DNA of 64,000 bases, taken from Ensifer sp. PDNC004 (GTDB lineage: Bacteria; Pseudomonadota; Alphaproteobacteria; Rhizobiales; Rhizobiaceae). The position numbers and the translations under genes are program-made. This document shows positions 38,145 through 46,365 of the stretch, in pieces (within the stretch, counting starts at the first letter, position 1; the number at the start of each line of letters is the position of its first letter). Under the pieces are notes generated by a model, which saw nothing but the letters and a program-made list of their open reading frames with translations, was not told where the DNA came from and searched no databases. The DNA is taken from NCBI RefSeq assembly GCF_016919405.1, contig NZ_CP070353.1, positions 2,976,501 to 3,040,500 of the forward strand. The letters are read 5' to 3'.

Positions 38145-39902
38145 CTAGGCTGCCGTGTGGCTCATGCGGACATCGTCGTCCGTCAGGATGCCGCTGGCAC
38201 GGAGCAGGGCGGCAAAGCGGCCGTTGCTCTGGCTGAGCTCGTTGAAGCCGCCCATCTCGACGATCCGGCCCTGATCCATGAAGATGACCAGGTCCGCCTC
38301 GCGCACCGTCGACAGGCGGTGGGCGATGATGAAGGTGGTGCGGTTCTTGCGCAGCGCGTCGATCGCATCCTTCACGCGGTTTTCGGTTTCGACGTCGAGC
38401 GCGCTGGTCGCCTCGTCGAGCACCAGGATCGGCGCGTTCTTCAGGATGGCGCGGGCGATGGCCACGCGCTGGCGTTCCCCGCCCGACAGGCGGTTGCCGC
38501 GCTCGCCGACCACCGTGTCGTAACCGGTCGTGCGGCCCTCGATGAAGTCGCAGGCGGCAGCCGCTTCGGCGGCAGCCATGATTTCCTCGATCGTCGCATC
38601 GTCACGGCCGAGGCGGATGTTGTCCGAGATCGAGCGGTTCATCAGCCCCGCATCCTGGAAGACAGTGGCGATCGAACGGCGCAGCGACTTGCGCGTCACC
38701 TTCGAGATGTCGTTGCCGTCGATCAGGATCTGACCGTCACGCGGATCGTGGACGCGCTGCAACAGGTTGACGAGCGTGGTCTTGCCGGCGCCGGTCGGGC
38801 CGACGATGGCGATCGTCTGGCCGGCCTTGGCCGTGAACGAGACGTTGTGCACGCCCTGGTTCGTGTTCGCAAAGTCGAAGGAGACGTTGCGGAACTCGAC
38901 CTCGCCGACAACCGCCGGCAGTTCGGTCGCACCGGCCGGCTCGTCGCGTTCGCGCACGGCATCTTCGAGGGTGAAGAAGTCCTCAAGCTTGGCACGGGCC
39001 TCGAAGATCTGCGTGACGAAGGCCTTCATCTGGTCGAGACGGCCGATCAGCAGGTTGGCAAAGCCGATGAAGGCGATGACTTCGCCGACGCCGAGTTCGC
39101 CGCGCTGCACCAGCACGGTACCGATGACGAGGATCGCCATCATCGAGATGGTCGAGGCGACGCGGTTCAGCCCGCTTGCCAGCGCCCACCAGTCGAGAAC
39201 CGGGAACTGGGCCGAGATCAGCCGTTCGGTGAACTTCTTCAGCTCGCGGGTTTCTGCCTCGATGCGGTTGTAGCTGTGCACGACCGAAACGTTGCTGATC
39301 GCATCGGAAACGTGGGAAAAAACCGTGTGGTAGTGGTTCTCGACCGAAGCCTGGCCTTCCTTGGTGCGGCTCATCACCACCTTGCTGATCACCACATAGA
39401 GCGCGCCGAGAACGACGAGCACGAGCGACAGGCGCACGTCCATGGCAAAGGCGGTCGGAACGAGCAGAATGAGGGCGACGGCGGTCGCCAGGTGCTGGCG
39501 CATGAATTCGAGCCAGAGACCGAAGAGGGTTTCGCAGGCGCGAAGCAGCGTGTGCAGCGCGTTGGATGTGCCGCGCTGGCTATGCCAGGCGAGCGGCATG
39601 GAAACGATGCGGCCGAAGGCTTCCGTCAAAAGCGTGGCGCGGCGGCCATGGGCCAGCCGGTCGGCCTCGCGGGCGACGAGCACGAAGGCGACGGTGTTGA
39701 AGACGCCGAGACCTGCCCACATGAGCAGCATCGGCGTGACTTCGCCCTTCGACGAGATGGCGTCGATGATGCGTCCGAACAGGATCGGTTCGGCAATGGT
39801 GATGGCTGCCAGAACGACGTTGGCGAGAACGATCGCTGAGACGCGAAACTTGTGAACCGCAAGATACTGAAGCGCTCTTGCATACACCTGGAACAATGAC
39901 AC
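38145..39902 (-). CDS. ndvA: Cyclic beta-(1,2)-glucan ABC exporter, membrane/ATPase fusion
   Basis: This half-size ABC exporter has six membrane segments in the first 310 residues. Its ATPase domain has Walker A VGPTGAGKTTL, signature LSGGERQRVAIARA and Walker B ILVLDEATSALD. It begins SLFQVYARALQYLAVHKFRV, as I recall for NdvA. A GTG at 39902, with GGAAGGGG upstream, gives 585 residues. The open frame extends to 39962 without a better start. It forms a homodimer that moves cyclic glucan to the periplasm. Neighbouring genes supply its substrate (ndvB) and a substrate modification (opgC). Confidence 0.95.
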   Translation of the reverse strand: MSLFQVYARALQYLAVHKFRVSAIVLANVVLAAITIAEPILFGRIIDAISSKGEVTPMLLMWAGLGVFNTVAFVLVAREADRLAHGRRATLLTEAFGRIVSMPLAWHSQRGTSNALHTLLRACETLFGLWLEFMRQHLATAVALILLVPTAFAMDVRLSLVLVVLGALYVVISKVVMSRTKEGQASVENHYHTVFSHVSDAISNVSVVHSYNRIEAETRELKKFTERLISAQFPVLDWWALASGLNRVASTISMMAILVIGTVLVQRGELGVGEVIAFIGFANLLIGRLDQMKAFVTQIFEARAKLEDFFTLEDAVRERDEPAGATELPAVVGEVEFRNVSFDFANTNQGVHNVSFTAKAGQTIAIVGPTGAGKTTLVNLLQRVHDPRDGQILIDGNDISKVTRKSLRRSIATVFQDAGLMNRSISDNIRLGRDDATIEEIMAAAEAAAACDFIEGRTTGYDTVVGERGNRLSGGERQRVAIARAILKNAPILVLDEATSALDVETENRVKDAIDALRKNRTTFIIAHRLSTVREADLVIFMDQGRIVEMGGFNELSQSNGRFAALLRASGILTDDDVRMSHTAA

Positions 39903-39906
39903 TGTC

Positions 39907-40131
39907 TCACCCCTTCCGGGTACCGGATTTGACGCGCCGCAGACCTTCTGCGGCGGATGCACCCGCGTCCTCGAGGTTCCCTTTGGCGAAGATTGAAGCT
40001 TCGCGCTGCTGGTAGAACACTCGGGGCCGCGCTGAGACGGTCTTTGGCGGCAATGGGAAGCCGTAGCCGGACGCAGGACAGCTATTCCTTTTCCCGTTTC
40101 GCTCGTCTGCGAGCTTGGCGAGAATATTCAT
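39907..40131 (-). CDS. Possible small ORF upstream of ndvA
   Basis: A 74-codon frame from ATG 40131 stops 4 bp before the ndvA GTG, inside the ndvA ribosome-binding region. No recognisable domain is present, and the translated product is rich in Arg, Ser, Ala and Gly like a non-coding frame in GC-rich DNA. It has only a weak ribosome-binding site. It could be a leader peptide coupled to ndvA, but chance is at least as likely. The remainder of the ndvA-luxR gap shows no other gene. Confidence 0.2.
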   Translation of the reverse strand: MNILAKLADERNGKRNSCPASGYGFPLPPKTVSARPRVFYQQREASIFAKGNLEDAGASAAEGLRRVKSGTRKG

Positions 40132-40205
40132 AGTCTGCTATCTGTCGTGCCAACTCCGATTTCTTGCATATTTCGCATAAGACCGGGCGTGGTATGACGG
40201 ATTAT

Positions 40206-40219
40206 CGCGGGTGCAACAT
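40206..40219 (+). promoter_or_regulatory. Leader motif CGCGGGTGCAACAT upstream of the LuxR gene
   Basis: This 14-mer is repeated with one difference (A to G) at 41107-41120 in front of pyc. Both copies follow a TTAT and precede a start codon by 34-75 bp. The shared element may be a common promoter or leader signal. No inverted symmetry is evident. Confidence 0.35.
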
Positions 40220-40293
40220 GAATGGTCGCTGAACGGTGCCTTTATGTCCGGATTCGGAAATGCGACCATATGCATCGACCTGGAAGGTGATCC

Positions 40294-41034
40294 ATGAACA
40301 TTACGCTGCTCGTACAGTTTCTCGCGCTTCTGGAGGAGATGAAGACTCGCGAGGAAATCATCCCTGAATTCGAGCGTCTGCTCGATCGCTGTGGCTTCGA
40401 CTTCTACGGCGTCGTGCGCCAGCCCAAGCCGCATGACAACCCGCTGAGGCTGCTGCTTGCCGGTCGCTGGCCCGAGGGCTGGCCGCAGATCTACATCCGC
40501 AAGAAGTTCGTGGTGATCGACCCGACCATCCGCTATCTCGGCCATGCCCAGCGCGGTTTCCGCTGGCGCGATACGCTCTTTGCCTTCCGCTCCGATCCGC
40601 ATCGCAAGCGCATGGAAAGCATGATGATCGAGGCCCGCAACCACGGTCTCTACGACGGCTATATCTTCCCGGTGCACGGCCGGCGCGGCCTGCTCGGCAA
40701 CCTGACGGTCGGCGGGCGTGTCGTCGACCTGAGCCCGGTCGAGATCAGCCTGTTCGACTCGATCGCCAAGCGGCTGTTCTGGAAGCTCCTGGACCTGACC
40801 GACCCGGAGGTTTCGGCCGAACTCGGCTCGCGCGTCGAAGTGCAAATGACGCGGCGCGAAATGGAAGCGCTCAACTATCTGGCCGACGGCCTGACCTCCA
40901 ACGACATCGGCAAGGTACTCGATATTTCGAGCCACACGGTCGATTGGTACATGAACGGAATCCAGGAAAAGCTGAAGGCCAAGAACCGCCACCACGTCGT
41001 GGCGATCGCCTTCCGTCTCGGCCTGATTTCCTAA
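40294..41034 (+). CDS. LuxR-family regulator with intact acyl-homoserine-lactone-binding residues (LuxR solo)
   Basis: This 246-residue protein has an N-terminal autoinducer-binding domain and a C-terminal LuxR helix-turn-helix (about residues 188-235, MTRREMEALNYLADGLTSND...). The five AHL-contact residues of TraR/LuxR are present at exact spacing: Trp63, Tyr67, Asp76, Pro77 and Trp91. A glycine occurs one residue short of the sixth position. The three HTH invariants appear kept. No luxI synthase lies in the window, so it would respond to a signal made elsewhere or by other cells. AAGGTGATCC precedes the ATG. It lies 120 bp before pyc, in the same direction. Confidence 0.9.
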   Translation: MNITLLVQFLALLEEMKTREEIIPEFERLLDRCGFDFYGVVRQPKPHDNPLRLLLAGRWPEGWPQIYIRKKFVVIDPTIRYLGHAQRGFRWRDTLFAFRSDPHRKRMESMMIEARNHGLYDGYIFPVHGRRGLLGNLTVGGRVVDLSPVEISLFDSIAKRLFWKLLDLTDPEVSAELGSRVEVQMTRREMEALNYLADGLTSNDIGKVLDISSHTVDWYMNGIQEKLKAKNRHHVVAIAFRLGLIS

Positions 41035-41106
41035 AGTCGAAAGGCATTCGGTTTCCTGTCGCATCTGAAATTGCGCTCTGCCCGGTGACCCGCTAATACT
41101 TTATTT

Positions 41107-41120
41107 CGCGGGTGCAGCAT
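41107..41120 (+). promoter_or_regulatory. Leader motif CGCGGGTGCAGCAT upstream of pyc
   Basis: This is the second copy of the 14-mer seen at 40206-40219, 34 bp before the pyc start codon. A GTG inside it (41112) opens a longer pyc frame but is not the start, because GAGGAG at 41142-41147 precedes TTG 41154. Confidence 0.35.
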
Positions 41121-41153
41121 TTCCCGCAATATCAAGTCATTGAGGAGACCGAC

Positions 41154-44100
41154 TTGCCTATCTCGAAGATCCTTGTTGCTAACCGTTCTGAAATTGCCAT
41201 CCGCGTTTTTCGCGCTGCAAACGAACTCGGTCTGAAAACGGTCGCGATATGGGCGGAAGAGGACAAACTCGCGCTGCACCGCTTTAAAGCGGATGAAAGC
41301 TACCAGATCGGCCGCGGTCCGCATCTGGCCCGCGACCTCGGTCCGATCGAGAGCTACCTGTCGATCGAGGAAGTGATCCGCGTCGCCAAGCTCTCGGGTG
41401 CCGATGCCATTCACCCGGGCTACGGCCTGCTGTCGGAAAGCCCCGAGTTCGTCGATGCCTGTGACGCCGCCGGCATCATCTTCATCGGTCCGCGGCCGGC
41501 GACCATGCGCCAGCTCGGCAACAAGGTGGCAGCCCGCAACCTCGCCATTTCCGTCGGCGTGCCGGTCGTGCCGGCCACCGATCCGCTGCCGGAAGACGAA
41601 AAGGAAATCCATCGCCTGGCCGCCGAGATCGGCTACCCCGTCATGCTCAAGGCCTCCTGGGGCGGCGGCGGACGCGGCATGCGCGCCATTCGCGACCCGA
41701 AGGACCTGATCCGCGAGGTGACGGAAGCCAAGCGCGAGGCCAAGGCCGCCTTCGGCAAGGACGAGGTCTACCTCGAAAAGCTGGTCGAGCGCGCCCGCCA
41801 CGTCGAAAGCCAGATCCTCGGCGACACCCACGGCAATGTCGTGCACCTGTTCGAGCGCGACTGCTCCATCCAGCGCCGCAACCAGAAGGTTGTCGAGCGG
41901 GCGCCTGCGCCCTACCTCTCGGACGCGCAGCGCCAGGAACTGGCCAACTATTCGCTGAAGATTGCCGAGGCGACCAGCTATGTCGGCGCCGGCACGGTCG
42001 AGTATCTGATGGATGCCGACACCGGCAAATTCTACTTCATCGAAGTGAACCCGCGCATTCAGGTCGAGCACACCGTCACCGAAGTGGTGACCGGCATCGA
42101 CATCGTCAAGGCGCAGATCCATATCCTCGACGGCGAAGCGATCGGCACGCCGGCATCGGGCGTACCGAAGCAGCAAGACATCCGGCTCAACGGCCACGCG
42201 CTGCAGTGCCGCATCACCACGGAAGATCCGGAACAGAACTTCATTCCCGACTATGGCCGCATCACCGGCTATCGTTCGGCGGCCGGTTTCGGCATCCGTC
42301 TCGACGGCGGCACGGCCTATACCGGTGCCTACATCACGCGCTACTACGATCCGCTGCTGGTGAAAGTGACGGCCTCGGGCAGCACGCCCGAGGAAGCGAT
42401 CAGCCGTATGGACCGGGCGCTGCGCGAATTCCGTATCCGCGGCGTGGCGACCAACCTCACCTTCCTCGAGGCGATCATCGGCCACGAGCAGTTCCGCAAC
42501 AACACCTACACCACCCGCTTCATCGACACGACGCCGGAGCTGTTCCAGCAGGTGCGGCGCCAGGACCGTGCGACGAAGCTCTTGACCTATCTCGCCGACG
42601 TCACCGTCAACGGCCATCCGGAGGCCAAGGGCCGTCCGCGGCCGCCGGCAGACGCGGCCAAGCCCGTCGTGCCCTTCTTCCAGGGCGAGATCCCCGCGGG
42701 TACCAAGCAGAAGCTCGACGAACTCGGCCCGAAGAAGTTTGCCGAGTGGGTGCGCGGCGAAAAGCAGGTATTCCTCACCGATACGACGATGCGCGACGGC
42801 CACCAGTCGCTGCTTGCGACCCGCATGCGCACGCACGACATCGCCCGTGTCGCCGGCACCTATGCCCGTGCCCTGCCGCAGCTCTTCTCGCTCGAATGCT
42901 GGGGTGGCGCGACCTTCGACGTCTCCATGCGCTTCCTTACCGAGGATCCGTGGGATCGCCTTGCCCGCATTCGCGAGGATGCGCCGAACCTGCTGCTGCA
43001 GATGCTTTTGCGCGGCGCCAACGGCGTCGGCTACAAGAACTACCCCGACAACGTCGTGAAGTACTTCGTCCGCCAGGCGGCGAAGGGCGGCATCGACGTC
43101 TTCCGCGTCTTCGACTGCCTCAACTGGGTCGATAACATGCGCGTCTCGATGGAGGCCGTTGCCGAGGAGAACCGCATCTGCGAGGCGGCGATCTGCTACA
43201 CCGGCGACATCCTGAATTCGGCCCGCCCGAAGTACGATCTCAAGTACTACACGGCTTTGGCGGCCGAGCTCGAAAAGGCCGGCGCGCACACGATCGCCGT
43301 CAAGGACATGGCGGGCCTCTTGAAGCCGGCGGCTGCGCGGGTGCTCTTCAAGGCGCTGCGCGAGGCGACGGACCTGCCGATCCATTTCCACACGCACGAC
43401 ACCTCAGGCATCGCGGCTGCGACCGTGCTTGCCGCCGTCGATAGCGGCGTCGACGTGGTCGATGCGGCCATGGACGCGCTCTCCGGCAACACCTCGCAGC
43501 CCTGCCTCGGCTCGATCGTCGAGGCGCTGCGCGGTTCGGATCGCGATCCGGGCCTCGATCCCGAATGGATCCGCCGGATCTCGTTCTACTGGGAAGCTGT
43601 GCGCTTCCAGTACGCCGCCTTCGAAAGCGACCTCAAGGGTCCGGCCTCGGAAGTCTACCTGCACGAAATGCCGGGCGGCCAGTTCACCAACCTCAAGGAA
43701 CAGGCCCGTTCGCTCGGGCTGGAAACCAAGTGGCACCGCGTCGCCCAGGCCTATGCCGACGCCAACCAGATGTTCGGCGATATCGTCAAGGTGACGCCGT
43801 CATCAAAGGTCGTTGGCGACATGGCGCTTATGATGGTCTCCCAGGACCTGACGGTTGCCGACGTCGAGAACCCGGCAAAGGACATCGCTTTCCCGGATTC
43901 GGTCGTCTCGATGCTGAAGGGCGATCTCGGTCAGCCCCCGGGCGGCTGGCCGGAAGCGCTGCAGAAGAAGGCGCTGAAGGGCGAGAAGGCCTACACCGCC
44001 GTTCCCGGCTCGCTGCTGCCGCCGGCCGATCTCGATGCGGAACGTAAAAGCATCGAGGACAAGCTCGAGCGCAAGGTCGACGACTTCGAGTTCGCCTCCT

Positions 44101-44612
44101 ACCTGATGTACCCGAAGGTCTTCACCGACTATGCGATCGCGGCCGACACCTATGGTCCGGTCAGCGTTCTGCCGACGCCGGCTTACTTCTACGGGCTGGC
44201 ACCGGGCGAGGAGCTGCAGCCGGAGATCGAGAGGGGCAAGTCGCTGGTGATCCTGCACCAGGCCAAGAGCGAGCCGGACGAGAAGGGCATGGTCAAGGTG
44301 TTCTTCGAACTCAACGGCCAGCCGCGCCTGATCAAGGTTCCGGACCGCAACCGAAGTGCAACGAGCGCGGTACGCCGCAAGGCCGAGGGCGGCAATGCAG
44401 CGCAACTCGGTGCGCCGATGCCGGGCGTCATCTCGACCGTTGCCGTTGCCGCCGGCCAGACGGTGAAGGCCGGCGACGTGCTGCTTTCGATCGAAGCGAT
44501 GAAGATGGAAACGGCGCTGCACGCCGAGAAGGACGGCACGGTCGCCGAAGTGCTGGTGCGCGCCGGCGACCAGATCGACGCCAAGGACCTACTGATCGTG
44601 TTCGAGGCGTAA
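41154..44612 (+). CDS. pyc: Pyruvate carboxylase
   Basis: This biotin enzyme carboxylates pyruvate to oxaloacetate, the anaplerotic reaction of rhizobia on sugars. From TTG 41154 it has 1152 residues, the length I recall for Sinorhizobium Pyc, and GAGGAG sits 6 nt upstream. It has a biotin carboxylase domain (PISKILVANRSEIAIRVFRAAN, ASWGGGGRGMR), a carboxyltransferase domain (LLTDTTMRDGHQS-like FLTDTTMRDGHQSLLATR), and a C-terminal carrier with biotinyl-Lys1117 in EAMKMET. A strong terminator follows. It is monocistronic unless read through from the LuxR gene. Confidence 0.97.
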   Translation: MPISKILVANRSEIAIRVFRAANELGLKTVAIWAEEDKLALHRFKADESYQIGRGPHLARDLGPIESYLSIEEVIRVAKLSGADAIHPGYGLLSESPEFVDACDAAGIIFIGPRPATMRQLGNKVAARNLAISVGVPVVPATDPLPEDEKEIHRLAAEIGYPVMLKASWGGGGRGMRAIRDPKDLIREVTEAKREAKAAFGKDEVYLEKLVERARHVESQILGDTHGNVVHLFERDCSIQRRNQKVVERAPAPYLSDAQRQELANYSLKIAEATSYVGAGTVEYLMDADTGKFYFIEVNPRIQVEHTVTEVVTGIDIVKAQIHILDGEAIGTPASGVPKQQDIRLNGHALQCRITTEDPEQNFIPDYGRITGYRSAAGFGIRLDGGTAYTGAYITRYYDPLLVKVTASGSTPEEAISRMDRALREFRIRGVATNLTFLEAIIGHEQFRNNTYTTRFIDTTPELFQQVRRQDRATKLLTYLADVTVNGHPEAKGRPRPPADAAKPVVPFFQGEIPAGTKQKLDELGPKKFAEWVRGEKQVFLTDTTMRDGHQSLLATRMRTHDIARVAGTYARALPQLFSLECWGGATFDVSMRFLTEDPWDRLARIREDAPNLLLQMLLRGANGVGYKNYPDNVVKYFVRQAAKGGIDVFRVFDCLNWVDNMRVSMEAVAEENRICEAAICYTGDILNSARPKYDLKYYTALAAELEKAGAHTIAVKDMAGLLKPAAARVLFKALREATDLPIHFHTHDTSGIAAATVLAAVDSGVDVVDAAMDALSGNTSQPCLGSIVEALRGSDRDPGLDPEWIRRISFYWEAVRFQYAAFESDLKGPASEVYLHEMPGGQFTNLKEQARSLGLETKWHRVAQAYADANQMFGDIVKVTPSSKVVGDMALMMVSQDLTVADVENPAKDIAFPDSVVSMLKGDLGQPPGGWPEALQKKALKGEKAYTAVPGSLLPPADLDAERKSIEDKLERKVDDFEFASYLMYPKVFTDYAIAADTYGPVSVLPTPAYFYGLAPGEELQPEIERGKSLVILHQAKSEPDEKGMVKVFFELNGQPRLIKVPDRNRSATSAVRRKAEGGNAAQLGAPMPGVISTVAVAAGQTVKAGDVLLSIEAMKMETALHAEKDGTVAEVLVRAGDQIDAKDLLIVFEA

Positions 44613-44636
44613 GCGTTTGCCACACGGATAGACAAA

Positions 44637-44670
44637 AACGGCCGGATGCGAATCCGGCCGTTGTTGTTTT
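44637..44670 (+). terminator. Rho-independent terminator of pyc
   Basis: An 11-bp stem AACGGCCGGAT (44637-44647) and ATCCGGCCGTT (44652-44662) with a GCGA loop is followed by TTGTTGTTTT. Confidence 0.9.
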
Positions 44671-44717
44671 GCGAGAGGCGCAAAGGGCCACTGTAGCGGA
44701 CGTACTTCTCCGCCGTC

Positions 44718-44740
44718 ATCCTCGGGTCAAGCCCGAGGAT
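44718..44740. repeat. Palindromic intergenic repeat (rhizobial REP-like)
   Basis: ATCCTCGGG (44718-44726) and CCCGAGGAT (44732-44740) form perfect 9-bp arms around TCAAG. Repeats of this sequence are familiar from rhizobial intergenic regions. A second inverted repeat follows: GGGAGGCG (44754-44761) and CGCCTCCC (44782-44789). Confidence 0.6.
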
Positions 44741-44826
44741 TACAACTGTTGGGGGGAGGCGAAGATAATGGAGACGCCTGTCGCCTCCCGCTCCTGATCC
44801 ATCGTAACCGGTCCCAATGCTTCCCT

Positions 44827-45588
44827 TCAGATCTCGTAGTCGTGCGGGGCGCTGAGCGAGGCGATGAACTTCTTGGTGCGCTCGCGCTCGGGCGCCGAGA
44901 AGATCGTCTTCGGCGCGCCGCTCTCGACGACGAGGCCGCCGTCGAGGAAGATCACCTTGTCGGCGACGCGCGAGGCGAGCCGGAGGTCATGGGTCGCCAT
45001 GACCATTGTGGTTCCTTCGCGGGCAAGCCGGCTCAGGACTTCGACCACTTCTTCCGCCAGTTCAGGGTCGAGCGCCGAGGTCGGCTCGTCGCAGAGAAGC
45101 ACGCGCGGCGAAGGGGCAAGGGCACGGGCGATCGCCACGCGCTGCTGCTGGCCGCCGGAAAGTGTTGCCGGCCAGGCGTCGGCCTTGTGCGTCATGCCGA
45201 CCTTTTCGAGCAGTTCCATTGCCCTGGTCTTTGCCCTGTCCGCCGGCCATTTCAGCACGGTGACGAGGCCTTCCATGACATTGCCGAGTACGGTCTGGTG
45301 CGGGAAGAGCTGGAAGTTCTGGAACACCATGCCGGTCTGCCGGCGCAGACGCTGGATCGCCGTCCAGCCGATCTTGCGGCCAGGGGCGAATTCAAGCTTC
45401 TCGTCGCCAAGCCTGATCGATCCGGAGGTCGGGATCTCCAGAAGGTTGATGCAGCGCAGCAGCGTGCTCTTGCCGCCGCCGGACGGGCCGACCAGCGCGG
45501 TCACAGTGCCCTCGGCGAGCGTCACGGAAATATCCTTCAGCACGAGATTGTCGCCGAAGCGCTTTTCGATGTGGGAGAGCTCGATCAT
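44827..45588 (-). CDS. Amino-acid ABC transporter ATP-binding protein (cystine type)
   Basis: This 253-residue polar amino-acid ATPase has Walker A GPSGGGKST, signature LSGGQQQRVAIARAL, Walker B VLLCDEPTSALD and the H-loop in ATHDLRLA. ATG 45588 overlaps the stop of the permease gene (ATGA). A longer upstream frame covers the permease out of frame and is ignored. It supplies energy to the adjoining permease and binding protein. Confidence 0.92.
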   Translation of the reverse strand: MIELSHIEKRFGDNLVLKDISVTLAEGTVTALVGPSGGGKSTLLRCINLLEIPTSGSIRLGDEKLEFAPGRKIGWTAIQRLRRQTGMVFQNFQLFPHQTVLGNVMEGLVTVLKWPADRAKTRAMELLEKVGMTHKADAWPATLSGGQQQRVAIARALAPSPRVLLCDEPTSALDPELAEEVVEVLSRLAREGTTMVMATHDLRLASRVADKVIFLDGGLVVESGAPKTIFSAPERERTKKFIASLSAPHDYEI

Positions 45589-46280
45589 GTGCGTGCCTCC
45601 AGGAAGCCGCCATAGCGGGCGAAGCGACGCTCCAGCCTGACCTGCAGGGCGGAAAGCACGGAGCTCATGGCAAGATAGATCAGCGCCGCCTCGATGTAGA
45701 GGATCAGCGGCTCGTAGGTGGTGGCGACGATGCGCTGCGCTGTCTGGAACATCTCGGGCACGGTAATGGCGGCGGCAAGCGACGTGTCCTTCACCAGCGA
45801 GATGAAGGTGTTCGACAATGGCGGCACCGCGACGCGGGCTGCCTGCGGCAGGATGGTGCGGCGCATCGCCTGGCTCCAGCTCATGCCGATCGAATAGGCC
45901 GCTTCCCACTGGCCACGCGGCACCGAGGAAATTACCGCCCGAATGATCTCGGAGGTGTAGGCCCCGACATTCAGCGAGAAGCCGATGAGGGCTGCGGTAA
46001 AGGCGTCGAGCAGGATGCCGGCGCTCGGCAGGCCGTAGAAAATCACGAACAGCTGCACCAGCAGCGGCGTGCCGCGGATCACCCAGACGTAAAAGCGCGC
46101 GATCCAGGCGACCGGCGCCGGCCCGAAGAGCCGGGCGACGGCGGTAACGAGCCCCAGGATCAGGCCGAAGATGAAGGAAAGCAGCGTCAGCGGGATGGTA
46201 AAGGTCAGGCCGGCCCAGAGCAGGGACGGCAAGGATTCCAGCATCAGTGGGAGCCAGGTGGTCAAGGGCGAGCCTTTCAA
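45585..46280 (-). CDS. Amino-acid ABC transporter permease (HisM/GlnP family)
   Basis: This is a 231-residue membrane protein with about five hydrophobic segments. Its family signature includes the VIRGTPLLVQLFVIFYGLPSAG region and an EAA-like loop (SWSQAMRRTILPQAARVAVPPL). No ATG start is well placed: TTG 46280 opens the frame and TTG 46265 has AAAGG nearby, so the first few residues are uncertain. It pairs with the downstream ATPase, with which it overlaps. Confidence 0.9.
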   Translation of the reverse strand: MKGSPLTTWLPLMLESLPSLLWAGLTFTIPLTLLSFIFGLILGLVTAVARLFGPAPVAWIARFYVWVIRGTPLLVQLFVIFYGLPSAGILLDAFTAALIGFSLNVGAYTSEIIRAVISSVPRGQWEAAYSIGMSWSQAMRRTILPQAARVAVPPLSNTFISLVKDTSLAAAITVPEMFQTAQRIVATTYEPLILYIEAALIYLAMSSVLSALQVRLERRFARYGGFLEART

Positions 46281-46333
46281 AAAGCGCGATCCGCCCCGGG
46301 GTCCGGAACGGATCGCTTTTCATAGCCGAGAAT

Positions 46334-46353
46334 GGCCGGCTGAGAAACCGGCC
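46334..46353 (-). terminator. Hairpin between the binding-protein and permease genes
   Basis: GGCCGG (46334-46339) and CCGGCC (46348-46353) form 6-bp arms in the 85-bp gap. There is no T-run, so it more likely protects the upstream binding-protein mRNA or partly attenuates than fully terminates. Confidence 0.4.
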
Positions 46354-46365
46354 GAAGGCTCAGGG

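Noticed and set aside
41031..43397. 788-codon antisense frame opposite pyc
   Set aside because: Shadow of the highly conserved pyc sequence, with no family signature.
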